Positions 34,092-42,871 of a DNA stretch of 64,000 nt are shown here, one piece after another. The position numbers and the translations under genes were made by a program. The notes under the pieces are model-generated. The model saw only the letters and a list, made by a program, of their open reading frames with translations, ran no database searches and was not told the DNA's origin. Location of the stretch: positions 1 through 64,000 of the forward strand of contig CAZIFA010000009.1 in NCBI GenBank assembly GCA_964539025.1. Reading direction: 5' to 3'. Positions within the stretch are counted from its first letter, which is position 1, and each line of letters begins with the position of its first letter. This DNA is from Micavibrio_A sp964539025 (GTDB taxonomy: Bacteria; Pseudomonadota; Alphaproteobacteria; Micavibrionales; Micavibrionaceae).

Positions 34092-34784
34092 CTATTTCGC
34101 TTCTTTATCGAACACACCCGGATTCGCTGACCGTGTCAGGGATTCCGCATCGCTGCCCGTCGGCACGGCGGACTTTTTGATGGAAGTCCCGCTGGAAGAT
34201 ATTTCTACCGTGTCAGTGGTTTCATAACCATCTCCGGTTGAAAACGGATTGGCGCTGGACATATCGCGTCTTTCAATGCCTCGTTTTAAGTAACTGCTGT
34301 CTGCTGGTGTCAGCGGCGTTCCTGCGGCATAGCCCTCTATCGGTTGCGTATAGGGATTTGGCGTATCCTTATTATGATACTGGGGCATTTCATGCCCTAT
34401 TGTCGGCGTACCAACAAAATCCACCGTGATGACTTCGGGATACCGGTAAAGCCCCCCCGTTAAATGATCGTATGTGACCCCTGGAACAATACCCGTAAAC
34501 ACATCGCCAACCGCCCAGCCATTGCCGCCGCTTTCGACGATCATCTGTTTGCGGCGATTGCCGGGCGCATAACAATCGACCTTGATGTCATTGTTGGAAC
34601 GCATGATGGTGAAGGTCTCACCCGTAGCAACTTTATACTTTACCCCGTTATCGAGCATGCATTCGGCCTCCCACGCGCCGGGCGTGAGCACCGTAACCTC
34701 TTGCGTCGCGCCCTTCACCAAGCCGCCGCAACCCGTCAGCAGGATGGCGGTTGTAACAATCAGTGTGGAATAGAACGCGCGCAT
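34092..34784 (-). CDS. Lipoprotein of unknown function
   Basis: A 230-residue predicted lipoprotein: signal TLIVTTAILLTGCGG with lipobox LTGC at residue 19. The mature part begins with a beta-rich domain containing a Cys pair (WEAECMLDNGVKYKVATG and IKVDCYAPG), resembling the carbohydrate-binding-like folds of small PEGA-type proteins, followed by a Pro/Ser/Thr-rich linker (about 135-230). I cannot name its role. It lies six bases upstream of the Mur ligase gene, so both may be expressed together. Confidence 0.75.
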   Translation of the reverse strand: MRAFYSTLIVTTAILLTGCGGLVKGATQEVTVLTPGAWEAECMLDNGVKYKVATGETFTIMRSNNDIKVDCYAPGNRRKQMIVESGGNGWAVGDVFTGIVPGVTYDHLTGGLYRYPEVITVDFVGTPTIGHEMPQYHNKDTPNPYTQPIEGYAAGTPLTPADSSYLKRGIERRDMSSANPFSTGDGYETTDTVEISSSGTSIKKSAVPTGSDAESLTRSANPGVFDKEAK

Positions 34785-34869
34785 GGCAGGACTGCCCTAA
34801 GGTAAGAATCAAAGACCCTTATAAATTACCGTAAAGCAGCCCTGTTGACAAACGATTCGCCCGCCCGTG

Positions 34870-35373
34870 CTACAGGTTATGCAATCCCATATCGATATAC
34901 TCGGCCATCGCCCTGCCGAAATCTGTTTGGCGATGCGTGGCAAAGCTGTATGTGACTATGCGTAGATGGCCCGGCCTGTCCGGCACGCCTTCCCAATCAT
35001 AGGTTTCGAAATAGACCTTCTCTTCATCGCCCCAGAACTTCATGGCCGTTAGTGCCGCCAGCATTTTTTGCTGGTCGTCCTTGGTCTTGAAAGCCACAAA
35101 TTCCACGGCATTTTTCTGAAACTGCGCACGCTCCGTGTTGTGATGATGAATCTTTGATGAAGCCGAAGACAACACAAAATCCGAACTGACGGTGCTTATA
35201 TCCAGCGTCCTGGCATCGGAATATGTCGACTGAACCTCATGCGGCGAGCTTATATACAGTTCCGACCTTGGAAAAACGACGAGGTATTTATACCCTTCGC
35301 CCGCAACTTGCCCCGCCACGTCTACAAAGATTGCTGTCAGATTGCTTACGATTTTACCCGGAGAAATACTCAT
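34870..35373 (-). CDS. Hypothetical 167-residue protein with possible CRP-type site upstream
   Basis: A soluble protein beginning MSISPGKIVSNLT, with SD AAGGAAAA upstream. No domain is recognised; the sequence is alpha/beta with an HHH run near residue 75. An upstream extension is open but overlaps clpB and lacks a start signal. A TGTGA-N6-TCACG element lies 66 bp before the ATG (35439-35454), so expression may follow a CRP/FNR-type regulator. It follows clpB on the same strand. Confidence 0.6.
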   Translation of the reverse strand: MSISPGKIVSNLTAIFVDVAGQVAGEGYKYLVVFPRSELYISSPHEVQSTYSDARTLDISTVSSDFVLSSASSKIHHHNTERAQFQKNAVEFVAFKTKDDQQKMLAALTAMKFWGDEEKVYFETYDWEGVPDRPGHLRIVTYSFATHRQTDFGRAMAEYIDMGLHNL

Positions 35374-35438
35374 GACATTTTTCCTTTCATTGCCATTTAT
35401 TGATCGAGGCAATGATAGGAGCGTTAAAAATTCCGGTC

Positions 35439-35454
35439 TGTGATCTGGATCACG
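35439..35454. promoter_or_regulatory. CRP/FNR-like site TGTGA-N6-TCACG
   Basis: TGTGATCTGGATCACG carries the inverted half sites of the CRP consensus with one mismatch. It straddles the clpB stop codon and lies 66 bp upstream of the next gene on the reverse strand. Confidence 0.45.
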
Positions 35455-38059
35455 CGGCGGCTTTAGCCTTTGCACCGGGCGGAACGATTGTAAAGGTTAA
35501 CGCATCGTCCTTCACGCCGACATGAACGCGCGCGCCGTCCTCAACTTTGCCTTCGAGGATCAGTTCGGCCAATTTGTTCTGCAATTCCACCTGAATCACG
35601 CGTTTTAAAGGACGCGCGCCATAGGCAGGATCATACCCTTTATCGGCCAGCCATTTTTTGGCGGATGCGTCGATATCCAGCGTGATATGACGTCCGGCGA
35701 GCAGCTTGTGCAGATAGCCGAGTTGGATATCCACGATGCCCGTCATCTGTTCGCGGCCCAGACGCTGGAACAATAAAATCTCATCAAGGCGGTTGAGGAA
35801 TTCCGGGCGGAACGCTTTACGCACCACATCCATCACTTCCTCGCGCACATCATCCACTTTTAAGTTTTCCGGCATGTTCACGAGGAATTCCGCACCCAGA
35901 TTCGATGTCATGATCAAAACCGTATTGGTGAAATCCACCGTGCGGCCCTGCCCGTCTGTCAGGCGACCGTCATCGAGAACCTGAAGCAGAATGTTGAACA
36001 CATCGGGGTGCGCCTTTTCGACCTCGTCGAACAGCACGACTTGATACGGGCGACGGCGAACCGCTTCGGTCAACGCGCCGCCTTCTTCGTATCCGACATA
36101 TCCGGGAGGCGCGCCAATCAAGCGCGCAACCGAATGTTTCTCCATGTACTCGGACATATCCATGCGCACCATCGCAGTATCATCGTCGAACATGAATTCG
36201 GCCAAAGCTTTCGTGAGCTCTGTTTTCCCGACACCGGTTGGCCCAAGGAACAAAAACGATCCGATAGGGCGGTTGGGCGATTGTAACCCGGCGCGGGATC
36301 TGCGAACGGCATTGGCCACGGCCTTGACGGCGGGATCTTGCCCCACCACGCGTTGCTTGAGCTTGTCTTCCATCTGAAGCAGTTTTTCGCGTTCACCCTC
36401 CAGCATCTTATCCACAGGGATACCCGTCCACTTACTCACAACAGCGGCAATGTCGCTATCGGTGACTTCTTCGTTGATCATGCTCGCGCCGGAAACTTTG
36501 GCCGCTGCGGCGAGGCGAAGTTCAAGTTCAGGAATTTTGGCGTATTTCAATTCTGACGCTTTGCCCCAGTCCGAATTGCGTTCCGCCTGATCGAGTTCGA
36601 TCCGGGCACGGTCCAACTCCTCGGTCACCTTCTGGGCGGAGTTCAGTTTTTCTTTTTCAGAATTCCATTGCGCGGTCAGGTCGGCGGATTTCTTCTCCAG
36701 CTCCTTGAGTTCGGTATCGAGTTTCCCTAAACGGTCTTTGGACGCCTGATCATGTTCTTTCGATAACGCCTCGCGCTCGATTTTCAACTGCACGATCCGG
36801 CGGTCGAGTTCGTCGATCTCTTCGGGTTTGGAATCCACCTGCATCCGAAGACGCGAAGACGCCTCGTCAATCAAGTCGATGGCCTTATCGGGCAGGAAAC
36901 GGTCGGTGATATAGCGGTTCGACATGGTCGCGGCGGAAACGATAGCGGCATCGGTGATACGTACACCATGATGCGCTTCGTATTTTTCTTTGAGTCCCCG
37001 CAGGATAGAGATCGTATCTTCAACCGTTGGTTCAGGAATGAACACAGGCTGAAAACGTCTCGCCAACGCAGCATCCTTTTCAATGTGTTTGCGATATTCT
37101 TCCAACGTCGTCGCGCCGACCATGTGGAGCTCGCCACGCGCCAGCGCGGGCTTCAACATATTGCCCGCATCCATCGATCCTTCGGCTTTTCCAGCACCTA
37201 CCAACGTATGCAGCTCGTCGAGGAAAAGGACGATCTGTCCCTCCGTCGCCTTGATTTCATCAAGTACGGCCTTGAGGCGCTCTTCAAACTCACCGCGGAA
37301 TTTCGCGCCCGCGACCATCGAACCAAGATCGAGCGACATAAGCGTTTTATTCTTAAGCGATTCAGGAACATCGCCATGGATGATGCGCAGCGCCAGACCT
37401 TCGATAATCGCGGTCTTCCCGACGCCGGGTTCGCCGATCAGCACCGGATTGTTTTTCGTACGGCGCGACAAAATCTGAATCGTACGACGGATCTCTTCAT
37501 CGCGGCCTATGATGGGGTCTAATTTGCCGTCCCGCGCATCCTTGGTCAGATCGCGCGCATATTTGGATAGAGCCTCGAATTGATCTTCGGCGGTGGCGCT
37601 ATCGGCCGTACGCCCTTTTCGCATCGTGTTTATGGCCTGATTGACGGCGATCGCATTCAACCCGGAATCCGCGATGATCTCGCCGATGCTAGACGTTGCA
37701 CGCGCCGTGATCATGGATTGGAATATACGCTCAACCGTGACGTACTTGTCACCCGCTTTTTCCGCTATACTCAATGCGTTATCAAGTATCTTTGCCAGAT
37801 CGGTTGAAATACGCAACCCGCCTGCGCCAGAACCGCTTACCTGCGGCAATTTGGCCAGCGCGGCTTCGGTCGCCTTCTTCATTTTGGCGGCATTTCCACC
37901 CGCAGCCTGTACGAGACGATCCGTCAGCGCATCTTCATCTTCCAGCATCACTTTGAGCAGGTGCTCCGGCTCAAGCGATTGGTGCCCGGAACGCATGGCC
38001 AGCGTCTGAGCCTTTTGCAATACGGATTTAGATTTTTCTGTAAACTTGTCGAATTCCAT
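35450..38059 (-). CDS. clpB: ClpB disaggregase
   Basis: A full-length 869-residue Hsp100 chaperone that, with DnaK, resolubilises aggregated protein. It has the N-domain (SGHQSLEPEHLLKVML), nucleotide-binding domain 1 with GEPGVGKTAIIEGLALRI and DELHTLVGAG, the M-domain coiled coil (about 400-530, rich in Glu/Lys/Leu), and nucleotide-binding domain 2 with FLGPTGVGKTELTKALAEF, GPPGYVGYEEGGALTEAVRR pore region and arginine finger. An SD AGAGGA precedes the ATG. Upstream sequence resembles a heat-shock (RpoH) promoter. Confidence 0.98.
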   Translation of the reverse strand: MEFDKFTEKSKSVLQKAQTLAMRSGHQSLEPEHLLKVMLEDEDALTDRLVQAAGGNAAKMKKATEAALAKLPQVSGSGAGGLRISTDLAKILDNALSIAEKAGDKYVTVERIFQSMITARATSSIGEIIADSGLNAIAVNQAINTMRKGRTADSATAEDQFEALSKYARDLTKDARDGKLDPIIGRDEEIRRTIQILSRRTKNNPVLIGEPGVGKTAIIEGLALRIIHGDVPESLKNKTLMSLDLGSMVAGAKFRGEFEERLKAVLDEIKATEGQIVLFLDELHTLVGAGKAEGSMDAGNMLKPALARGELHMVGATTLEEYRKHIEKDAALARRFQPVFIPEPTVEDTISILRGLKEKYEAHHGVRITDAAIVSAATMSNRYITDRFLPDKAIDLIDEASSRLRMQVDSKPEEIDELDRRIVQLKIEREALSKEHDQASKDRLGKLDTELKELEKKSADLTAQWNSEKEKLNSAQKVTEELDRARIELDQAERNSDWGKASELKYAKIPELELRLAAAAKVSGASMINEEVTDSDIAAVVSKWTGIPVDKMLEGEREKLLQMEDKLKQRVVGQDPAVKAVANAVRRSRAGLQSPNRPIGSFLFLGPTGVGKTELTKALAEFMFDDDTAMVRMDMSEYMEKHSVARLIGAPPGYVGYEEGGALTEAVRRRPYQVVLFDEVEKAHPDVFNILLQVLDDGRLTDGQGRTVDFTNTVLIMTSNLGAEFLVNMPENLKVDDVREEVMDVVRKAFRPEFLNRLDEILLFQRLGREQMTGIVDIQLGYLHKLLAGRHITLDIDASAKKWLADKGYDPAYGARPLKRVIQVELQNKLAELILEGKVEDGARVHVGVKDDALTFTIVPPGAKAKAAA

Positions 38060-38141
38060 GCAGATCCTCTTAAAAGCAATCCATTGTGACAGGGCAATCC
38101 GCCTTCATCAAGCACGGTCCCCTTTATACTACCTTCCAAAT

Positions 38142-38169
38142 ATCTAAGATATCACCAACATAAATCAAG
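38142..38169 (-). promoter_or_regulatory. RpoH-like promoter of clpB
   Basis: On the reverse strand CTTG (38169-38166), a 17-bp spacer and CTTAGAT (38148-38142) match the alphaproteobacterial heat-shock pattern CTTG-N17-CYTATNT at all but one position. It lies 83 bp upstream of clpB. Confidence 0.45.
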
Positions 38170-38226
38170 GGCTTAGAGACCTTGCAGAATACATGCCATT
38201 GTATTCATAGTGGCAATAGGACACAG

Positions 38227-38255
38227 AAAAAGCGGGCCATTCTGACCCGCTTTTT
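38227..38255. terminator. Bidirectional terminator
   Basis: AAAAAGCGGG (38227-38236) pairs with CCCGCTTTTT (38246-38255). Read on the reverse strand it ends the DUF4167 transcript. Confidence 0.9.
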
Positions 38256-38294
38256 GCAAATTATTACAAAGTGTTACCGCTCGTACTTAAAGTA

Positions 38295-38741
38295 TTAGGC
38301 TGACTCGAGCATTTCCTGCGCCTGATAGGCAGGAGCACGTACATCGCCATTATCCGTTGGTTTAATATCGCCACCCAAAATGCTGATCGGCAAGGCTAAA
38401 TCATCGGCAGGCTGTTGCGCTTCCTGAGGCTGGTAACCCGGAGTACGCTGCATATGTTGAAATTCTTCATTCCAGCTATTGATGATGCGCTGATAATGTT
38501 CGGCGTGTTGCAGATAACTTTCGGCCAGAACGATGTCACCGACCGATGTAGCGTCTTTCGCAAGGGTAAGGTATTTTTCGCAAACCTGATGCGCCGTCCC
38601 GCGAATTCGTACGTCCGGGCCGTTGCTATCATAGATTTGGTTACGATTGTTAGAGGGCCGTCTTTGGCCGTTGTTATGACCACCACCGTTATTGTGGCCC
38701 CGGTTGTTCCGTGAGCGTCTATTGGGTGTTCCATGTCTCAT
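38295..38741 (-). CDS. DUF4167 family protein
   Basis: A 148-residue protein. The N-terminal third is Arg/Asn/Gly-rich (RRSRNNRGHNNGGGHNNGQ), as expected of an RNA-binding tail; about residues 43-100 form the DUF4167 core (VRIRGTAHQVCEKYLTLAKDATSVGDIVLAESYLQHAEHY). The rest is disordered. DUF4167 is an alphaproteobacterial family almost always placed next to prmC/prfA, as here. Its function is unknown. The terminator at 38227-38255 closes its transcript. Confidence 0.92.
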   Translation of the reverse strand: MRHGTPNRRSRNNRGHNNGGGHNNGQRRPSNNRNQIYDSNGPDVRIRGTAHQVCEKYLTLAKDATSVGDIVLAESYLQHAEHYQRIINSWNEEFQHMQRTPGYQPQEAQQPADDLALPISILGGDIKPTDNGDVRAPAYQAQEMLESA

Positions 38742-38979
38742 TGTGTATTCCCTTAACTTCTTCTATTTCCCGAATTTTTTCTTCTTATCAACAGAATCAT
38801 ACACAAGTACAACCATACCTGATTTGGGCACAGGTTGTATAGCGAAAGGCGATCTATTTTCAAAAGGCTGTCTTTTCATATTCCGGGGACCCGGCTCATC
38901 GACCGACAGCGACTGTCTTGAGTAAAATGACCATACGCCACGGTTTCGATTCTGATCAATGGGGGCTTTAAAGTTATTT

Positions 38980-39825
38980 TCACTTTTCCCCACAGGTGAT
39001 CTCAACCACCCTCAGAACCCCTGCCATATCGCGGTATGATTCTCGTGGAGTCATATTAGATTCGCCCACGAGTCGTGACAAGGCCTCTTCTTGCCCTTTG
39101 CCGATTTCGAATAGTGCACGCCCGCCACACACCAAATGATTTTTGATCTTCATCAGAATATTTTTATACGCCTCAAGCCCCGAGTCTCCCCCGCTCAGCG
39201 CCAGCCTTGGATCGTGATTCCGCACCTCTACAGCCAGGGATTCGATATCGGATTCGGGGATATAGGGCGGATTCGAGACGATCAGATCGAACGATTCATC
39301 GGCACTCAACGGATCAAACCACGAGCCGCAGCGAAATTCCGCCCGGGATTCGACGCCGTGATGGATAGCGTTTTCACGTGAAATGGCAACCGCGCCCGGA
39401 TTTATGTCTACCCCTACGCCGGTGGCGTTCGGCAATTCGGCCAAAAGGGTGATCAGAATGCAGCCCGTCCCGGTGCCTAGGTCGAGGATACGCAGCGCCG
39501 GTTTTTTCAACGCGGCGTCGATAAGCGTTTCGGTGTCCGGTCTTGGATCCAGAGTATCGGGCGAAAGGCGGAACATCCGGCCATAGAATTCACGCCCCCC
39601 CAGTATGCGCGAAACAGGCTCCCCCGCCACCCGGCGATCCACGAATTTCTCAATGGTTTCAATCTGTTGCACCGATAGGGGGGTCTGGCCCATCGTGATA
39701 AGGTCGGAATCGGAGAAATTACCCCCCTGCCGCACCAAAATCCGCGCATCCAGCACCGGATTTTCGATGCGGCCAGCCTCTAATTTCTGGCGCATCCTGC
39801 GCTGTATTTCGTCCAAAGTTTCCAT
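38980..39825 (-). CDS. prmC: Release-factor glutamine methyltransferase
   Basis: A 281-residue enzyme that methylates the GGQ glutamine of PrfA. It has an N-terminal helical domain, RILDLGTGTGCILITLLAE (SAM loop), GVDINPGAVAISRENA and the catalytic NPPYIPESDI. The start METLDEIQRRMRQKL at 39825 was chosen because the open upstream reading passes through a dispersed palindrome. Its usual partner prfA is not adjacent but 3.9 kb upstream, with three unrelated genes between. A short Arg/Pro-rich open frame of about 80 codons follows within 38763-39005; it is not convincing as a gene. Confidence 0.93.
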   Translation of the reverse strand: METLDEIQRRMRQKLEAGRIENPVLDARILVRQGGNFSDSDLITMGQTPLSVQQIETIEKFVDRRVAGEPVSRILGGREFYGRMFRLSPDTLDPRPDTETLIDAALKKPALRILDLGTGTGCILITLLAELPNATGVGVDINPGAVAISRENAIHHGVESRAEFRCGSWFDPLSADESFDLIVSNPPYIPESDIESLAVEVRNHDPRLALSGGDSGLEAYKNILMKIKNHLVCGGRALFEIGKGQEEALSRLVGESNMTPRESYRDMAGVLRVVEITCGEK

Positions 39826-39954
39826 GCGAAGTTCTAGCCTTTTGTACGAAATTCTGTCTAGTTCGTTCCGCGCCTTTTGAAAACAAAACGCGGCCATTGT
39901 TTTTCGTAATATGGTTTTTAAAGGGCGCAGCGAAGCTGCGCACGTTTTTGTGGA

Positions 39955-39982
39955 CTGGACCCCCGCCTTCGCGGGGGTGACA
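39955..39982. repeat. Partial GGGGGTGAC palindrome before prmC
   Basis: ACCCCCGCCTTCGCGGGGGTGAC is a hairpin typical of one half of the GTCAT/ATGAC element family. It lies 130 bp upstream of prmC. Confidence 0.6.
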
Positions 39983-40082
39983 GGGGTAGAAGTAAGGTTG
40001 GGGCTTGGCGGCGGGAAAGGGCATCTATAGATCATAGGACAAAATTCCTGTTTTGGCCAGAAAAATCGCCCACCTCGCCACA

Positions 40083-40111
40083 TTGACATAACTTAGATAT
40101 GCTGATAGGTC
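40083..40111 (+). promoter_or_regulatory. TTGACATAAC promoter
   Basis: TTGACA at 40083-40088 extended by TAAC, then TAGGTC at 40106-40111 after 17 bp. The transcript would start near 40118, ahead of the ATG at 40144. Confidence 0.65.
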
Positions 40112-40143
40112 TGCTTTATAACAAGCCTGCAAGAGTAAATATA

Positions 40144-40956
40144 ATGAGTTCCCCCACCCCCCTCGCTGCAACCGCATGGCCCAAAAGATGGACAAATTTT
40201 CTTATGGGCGGGGATCATAAGAAGCGCGATTTTGTTTATTTCCTGATCAGCTCCGCGCGAGGTAACGAAGAGTGGATTAGTACGATTGCCAAGAACGTTA
40301 TAGGCACGTTGCCACACATCGCCCTGCAAAACGGTGAGAATGCTGCTCTCGGCATAATAGAAACCCTGATGGCCAACATTCGGCACGAGCGTACCAGAGA
40401 CAAGGCCGTCGCCGATATTGCATACACATTTAGTAAGGTAACCGGTGCAGAGAGAAGCAGACTGCAACTTACCCTCTTTTCTATAACGGGCATTTTGAGA
40501 GAGGATATTTTTAAATCCATTCCCGTTATCGTTGGCCGCTCCCCTGACGCCGCATATGACATGCTAAAACTCATTTTTGACCGCAACACGGCCGATGGCC
40601 CGATTTTAGCCACCAATTTCGCCAAAACCGCTCGTGTAACAAGTCCCTGCTATATGCACGCTTATATGAGTTGGTTTATTCCCGTGCGCTGCGGCAACAC
40701 AACCGCAATCATGCACACACAACAATGGTGCGATCCGAATAAGGATCTGCCCAGAGATATGGAAGCCTGGAGGCTCCTCAAGCGCATCAAAGGCGATTGG
40801 AACAATATCAACCCAACCGGCAGGGCACATTACATGGATGTCAAAAGACATTACAGCAACATCGAAGCCGTTCTTCTTGGCAGGAAAACACCCGAAGAAG
40901 GCGCACGCGCGATTCAAAAGAAAACCGGCGCGGATTATAGAGCGTTGGTGATTTAA
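40144..40956 (+). CDS. Unknown helical protein, island 1
   Basis: A 270-residue protein starting MSSPTPLAATAWPKRWTNF. It is predicted mostly alpha-helical with no signal peptide, membrane segment or known motif; it contains a WFIPVRCGNTTAIMHTQQWC segment with paired Cys and ends KKTGADYRALVI. I start at 40144 since the promoter's transcript excludes an upstream ATG, and AAGAG lies ahead. A fossil of the same C-terminal tail follows the next gene. It is one of three genes separating prmC from prfA. Confidence 0.7.
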   Translation: MSSPTPLAATAWPKRWTNFLMGGDHKKRDFVYFLISSARGNEEWISTIAKNVIGTLPHIALQNGENAALGIIETLMANIRHERTRDKAVADIAYTFSKVTGAERSRLQLTLFSITGILREDIFKSIPVIVGRSPDAAYDMLKLIFDRNTADGPILATNFAKTARVTSPCYMHAYMSWFIPVRCGNTTAIMHTQQWCDPNKDLPRDMEAWRLLKRIKGDWNNINPTGRAHYMDVKRHYSNIEAVLLGRKTPEEGARAIQKKTGADYRALVI

Positions 40957-41086
40957 AATATTCCCGGAGGAAAACCTCCCCCATAGGGAGAAGAAGCATC
41001 TAGATTCTTTTTCACCACGAAGCACCAAATATTGACATAATGCATGCAACTTTAACAAGGCTTCGGATAACCATCAGAACGTTTTG

Positions 41087-41115
41087 TTGACATAACCATC
41101 TATCAAGATTAGATA
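41087..41115 (+). promoter_or_regulatory. TTGACATAAC promoter (second copy 55 bp upstream)
   Basis: TTGACATAAC begins at 41087, with TAGATA at 41110-41115 after 17 bp. A second TTGACATAA begins at 41032, without a clear -10 box. Confidence 0.65.
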
Positions 41116-41168
41116 GAAACAACCGCTGAAATAAACAAATCCAAGAGTATGTCTGAGAAAGAAAAATT

Positions 41169-42608
41169 ATGACCGAAGCACAATCCTTTTCCCCCACAAC
41201 CCAGTCCCCCGCCGCGTTCATTCAAAGCGGATGGCAGCTTCTTCCCCTCTTTGCAAAGAAAATGGGCCAAGAATATGCCCAGGCAACTTTTGAGGCGATG
41301 TTGTTTTTAGCAAAACGCAATCCTGAGCTGATGCCGGGTTTTGTAAAGACCGGTCTTGCGTTCGCCCGCGACAATCAGTTTCTAAGAGATTCTATAATTA
41401 GAAATCTTATAGATGTGTCTTACGAGCACCCGGCATTTATACCGGATGTCGTCAAAGCCGGATGGCTTACAATGGCCTCCATTAAAAATCACGGCGGCAC
41501 TGAAGATTCTCTGCGTTATGAAGAATCTCGCCGCGTTACCGATTTAGGCAGTGAACTATTGGAAATAGTCAAAGAGAAGCCCAAATTTTTGCCAATTTTT
41601 ATTGAAGAAGGTTTAAAGAGCCTGCCACGCCTTGCAAATTCTCACAAAGCAAGCGTTCAGATATCAGTTAATCTCTTGCTGGAAGCTGTCGATTCTTATC
41701 CGCAGGCCATGCAAGATGTCGTCGAAGGCACACTGAACATTGTGGCCAGAAATGCAAAACAACTTCCCCTTGCCTATTCATGGATCATTAGCGGCGTGGC
41801 GGAAGATGCGCAAAAATATCCAGAATTGATGCCCGGCATTATTGAGGCCGCAAAGCCCGTCATTAAAAGCTTAGGCGAAGTTGACCCTGCTGAGGATCGC
41901 GCAAAAAATTTCATTCAGAAATTGGTTCAATATACCAAGGATCAACCAGAATGCCTCGCCAACCTCGTTGGAACCGGCATAGAAATCCTGCCGGACGTTA
42001 CAACAAGACATCGTTCTGCCGGCGAACGATTGTTTGCTTCATTGCTAGAGACCGCAAAAAATCATCCATCCTTGTTGCCAAGCGTTATCAAGGCCGGATG
42101 GCAAGGTTGCATGCCACATCTCGCGGGAGGTATCATGTTTACACAGTTGTCTGCAGACATGCTGAGAATCGCACAAACGGATGAGGCGGCGCGAACCGCC
42201 CTGATTGAAGGGCTCCGCAGCGCCATTCCGCTTATCGCGCAAGAAAACAGATGGAGCGTTCGACCTGCGCTCATGACCTTACAAAGCGCGATGGGGTTGG
42301 ACAATGAAAGAAAGCTGGTAAGCGCTGAATTCGCCTTATCAACCCGGGGGCGCGCAAATAATAAACAAGAAATCTGGTATGTGCCGTTCAAGGGCAACAG
42401 GACCCTTGTTGCAACACAGGATTTCTGCGGCCCTGTTTCCGATCCGGACTTTAAAAGGCGCGTTCCAAATTTTGAAAGAGTTGAACAAGAAGCTTTAATA
42501 TTGGGCCGTGTCTTTAACCGCAGAATTACGACACAGGCAGGCGTGACGGAAATTCGTAAGACCACGAATAGCAGATTCCGCGCGCTCGATCTTGATAAGG
42601 TGGCTTAG
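41169..42608 (+). CDS. Alpha-solenoid protein with ~40-residue repeats
   Basis: A 479-residue protein with at least seven repeats of a pattern K-x-(N/H/K)-P-x-h-h-P-x-h-h-x-x-G-h. Prolines fall at about residues 52, 88, 138, 178, 218, 260 and 300, a period near 40. Examples are RNPELMPGFVKTG, EHPAFIPDVVKAG, KYPELMPGIIEAA and NHPSLLPSVIKAG. Two helices per unit suggest an Armadillo/HEAT-like solenoid for protein binding. The last 100 residues (EIWYVPFKGNRTLVATQDF) are beta-rich and differ. No signal peptide is present. The family is not one I can name. It has a TTGACATAAC promoter. Confidence 0.75.
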   Translation: MTEAQSFSPTTQSPAAFIQSGWQLLPLFAKKMGQEYAQATFEAMLFLAKRNPELMPGFVKTGLAFARDNQFLRDSIIRNLIDVSYEHPAFIPDVVKAGWLTMASIKNHGGTEDSLRYEESRRVTDLGSELLEIVKEKPKFLPIFIEEGLKSLPRLANSHKASVQISVNLLLEAVDSYPQAMQDVVEGTLNIVARNAKQLPLAYSWIISGVAEDAQKYPELMPGIIEAAKPVIKSLGEVDPAEDRAKNFIQKLVQYTKDQPECLANLVGTGIEILPDVTTRHRSAGERLFASLLETAKNHPSLLPSVIKAGWQGCMPHLAGGIMFTQLSADMLRIAQTDEAARTALIEGLRSAIPLIAQENRWSVRPALMTLQSAMGLDNERKLVSAEFALSTRGRANNKQEIWYVPFKGNRTLVATQDFCGPVSDPDFKRRVPNFERVEQEALILGRVFNRRITTQAGVTEIRKTTNSRFRALDLDKVA

Positions 42609-42611
42609 CGG

Positions 42612-42656
42612 AAAAGGCATCAAGACGGCGCGGAATATAAAGCGCTGGAGATTTAG
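42612..42656 (+). pseudogene. Fossil C-terminal tail like that of the 40144 gene
   Basis: The 15 codons read KRHQDGAEYKALEI-stop, matching the tail QKKTGADYRALVI-stop of the gene at 40144-40956 in residues and at DNA level. It begins four bases after the solenoid gene and has no start of its own, so it appears to be the remains of a second copy. Confidence 0.5.
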
Positions 42657-42663
42657 AAAAATT

Positions 42664-42740
42664 TAAACCACAGAGGCACAGAGACACAGAGTTTAAGAAC
42701 ACCCTGAATTTCTCTGTGCCTTTGTGTCTCTGTGGTTAAA
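42664..42740. repeat. CACAGAG-type palindrome
   Basis: AACCACAGAGGCACAGAG... pairs with ...CTCTGTGCC...GTCTCTGTGGTT. This is the second dispersed repeat class, also at 31826-32028 and 59456-59595. Confidence 0.85.
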
Positions 42741-42771
42741 ATAAATGCCTGCGGGCCTTAAAAACAATATC

Positions 42772-42852
42772 GTCATTCCGAACCCTTTACGGGTGAGGAA
42801 TCTTTGACGGAACCGGACAGGCCAAAGATCCCTCACATACGTTCGGAATGAC
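42772..42852. repeat. GTCATTCCG...CGGAATGAC palindromic repeat
   Basis: An 81-bp element with GTCATTCCGAA/TTCGGAATGAC ends and an inner GGAATCTTTG/CAAAGATCC arm. It resembles the copy at 53853-53937. Confidence 0.85.
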
Positions 42853-42871
42853 GGGATAGCCATCCTGCGAA

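Noticed and set aside
38763..39005. An 80-codon frame between prmC and DUF4167 on the reverse strand
   Set aside because: It starts with TTG inside prmC, has no SD and is Arg/Pro-rich without recognisable features. It could be a small gene starting further in, but support is weak.
39826..40089. N-terminal extension of prmC
   Set aside because: The extra codons pass through a dispersed palindrome (VTPAKAGVQ-type translation) and lack similarity to PrmC; the METLDEIQ start matches homologues.
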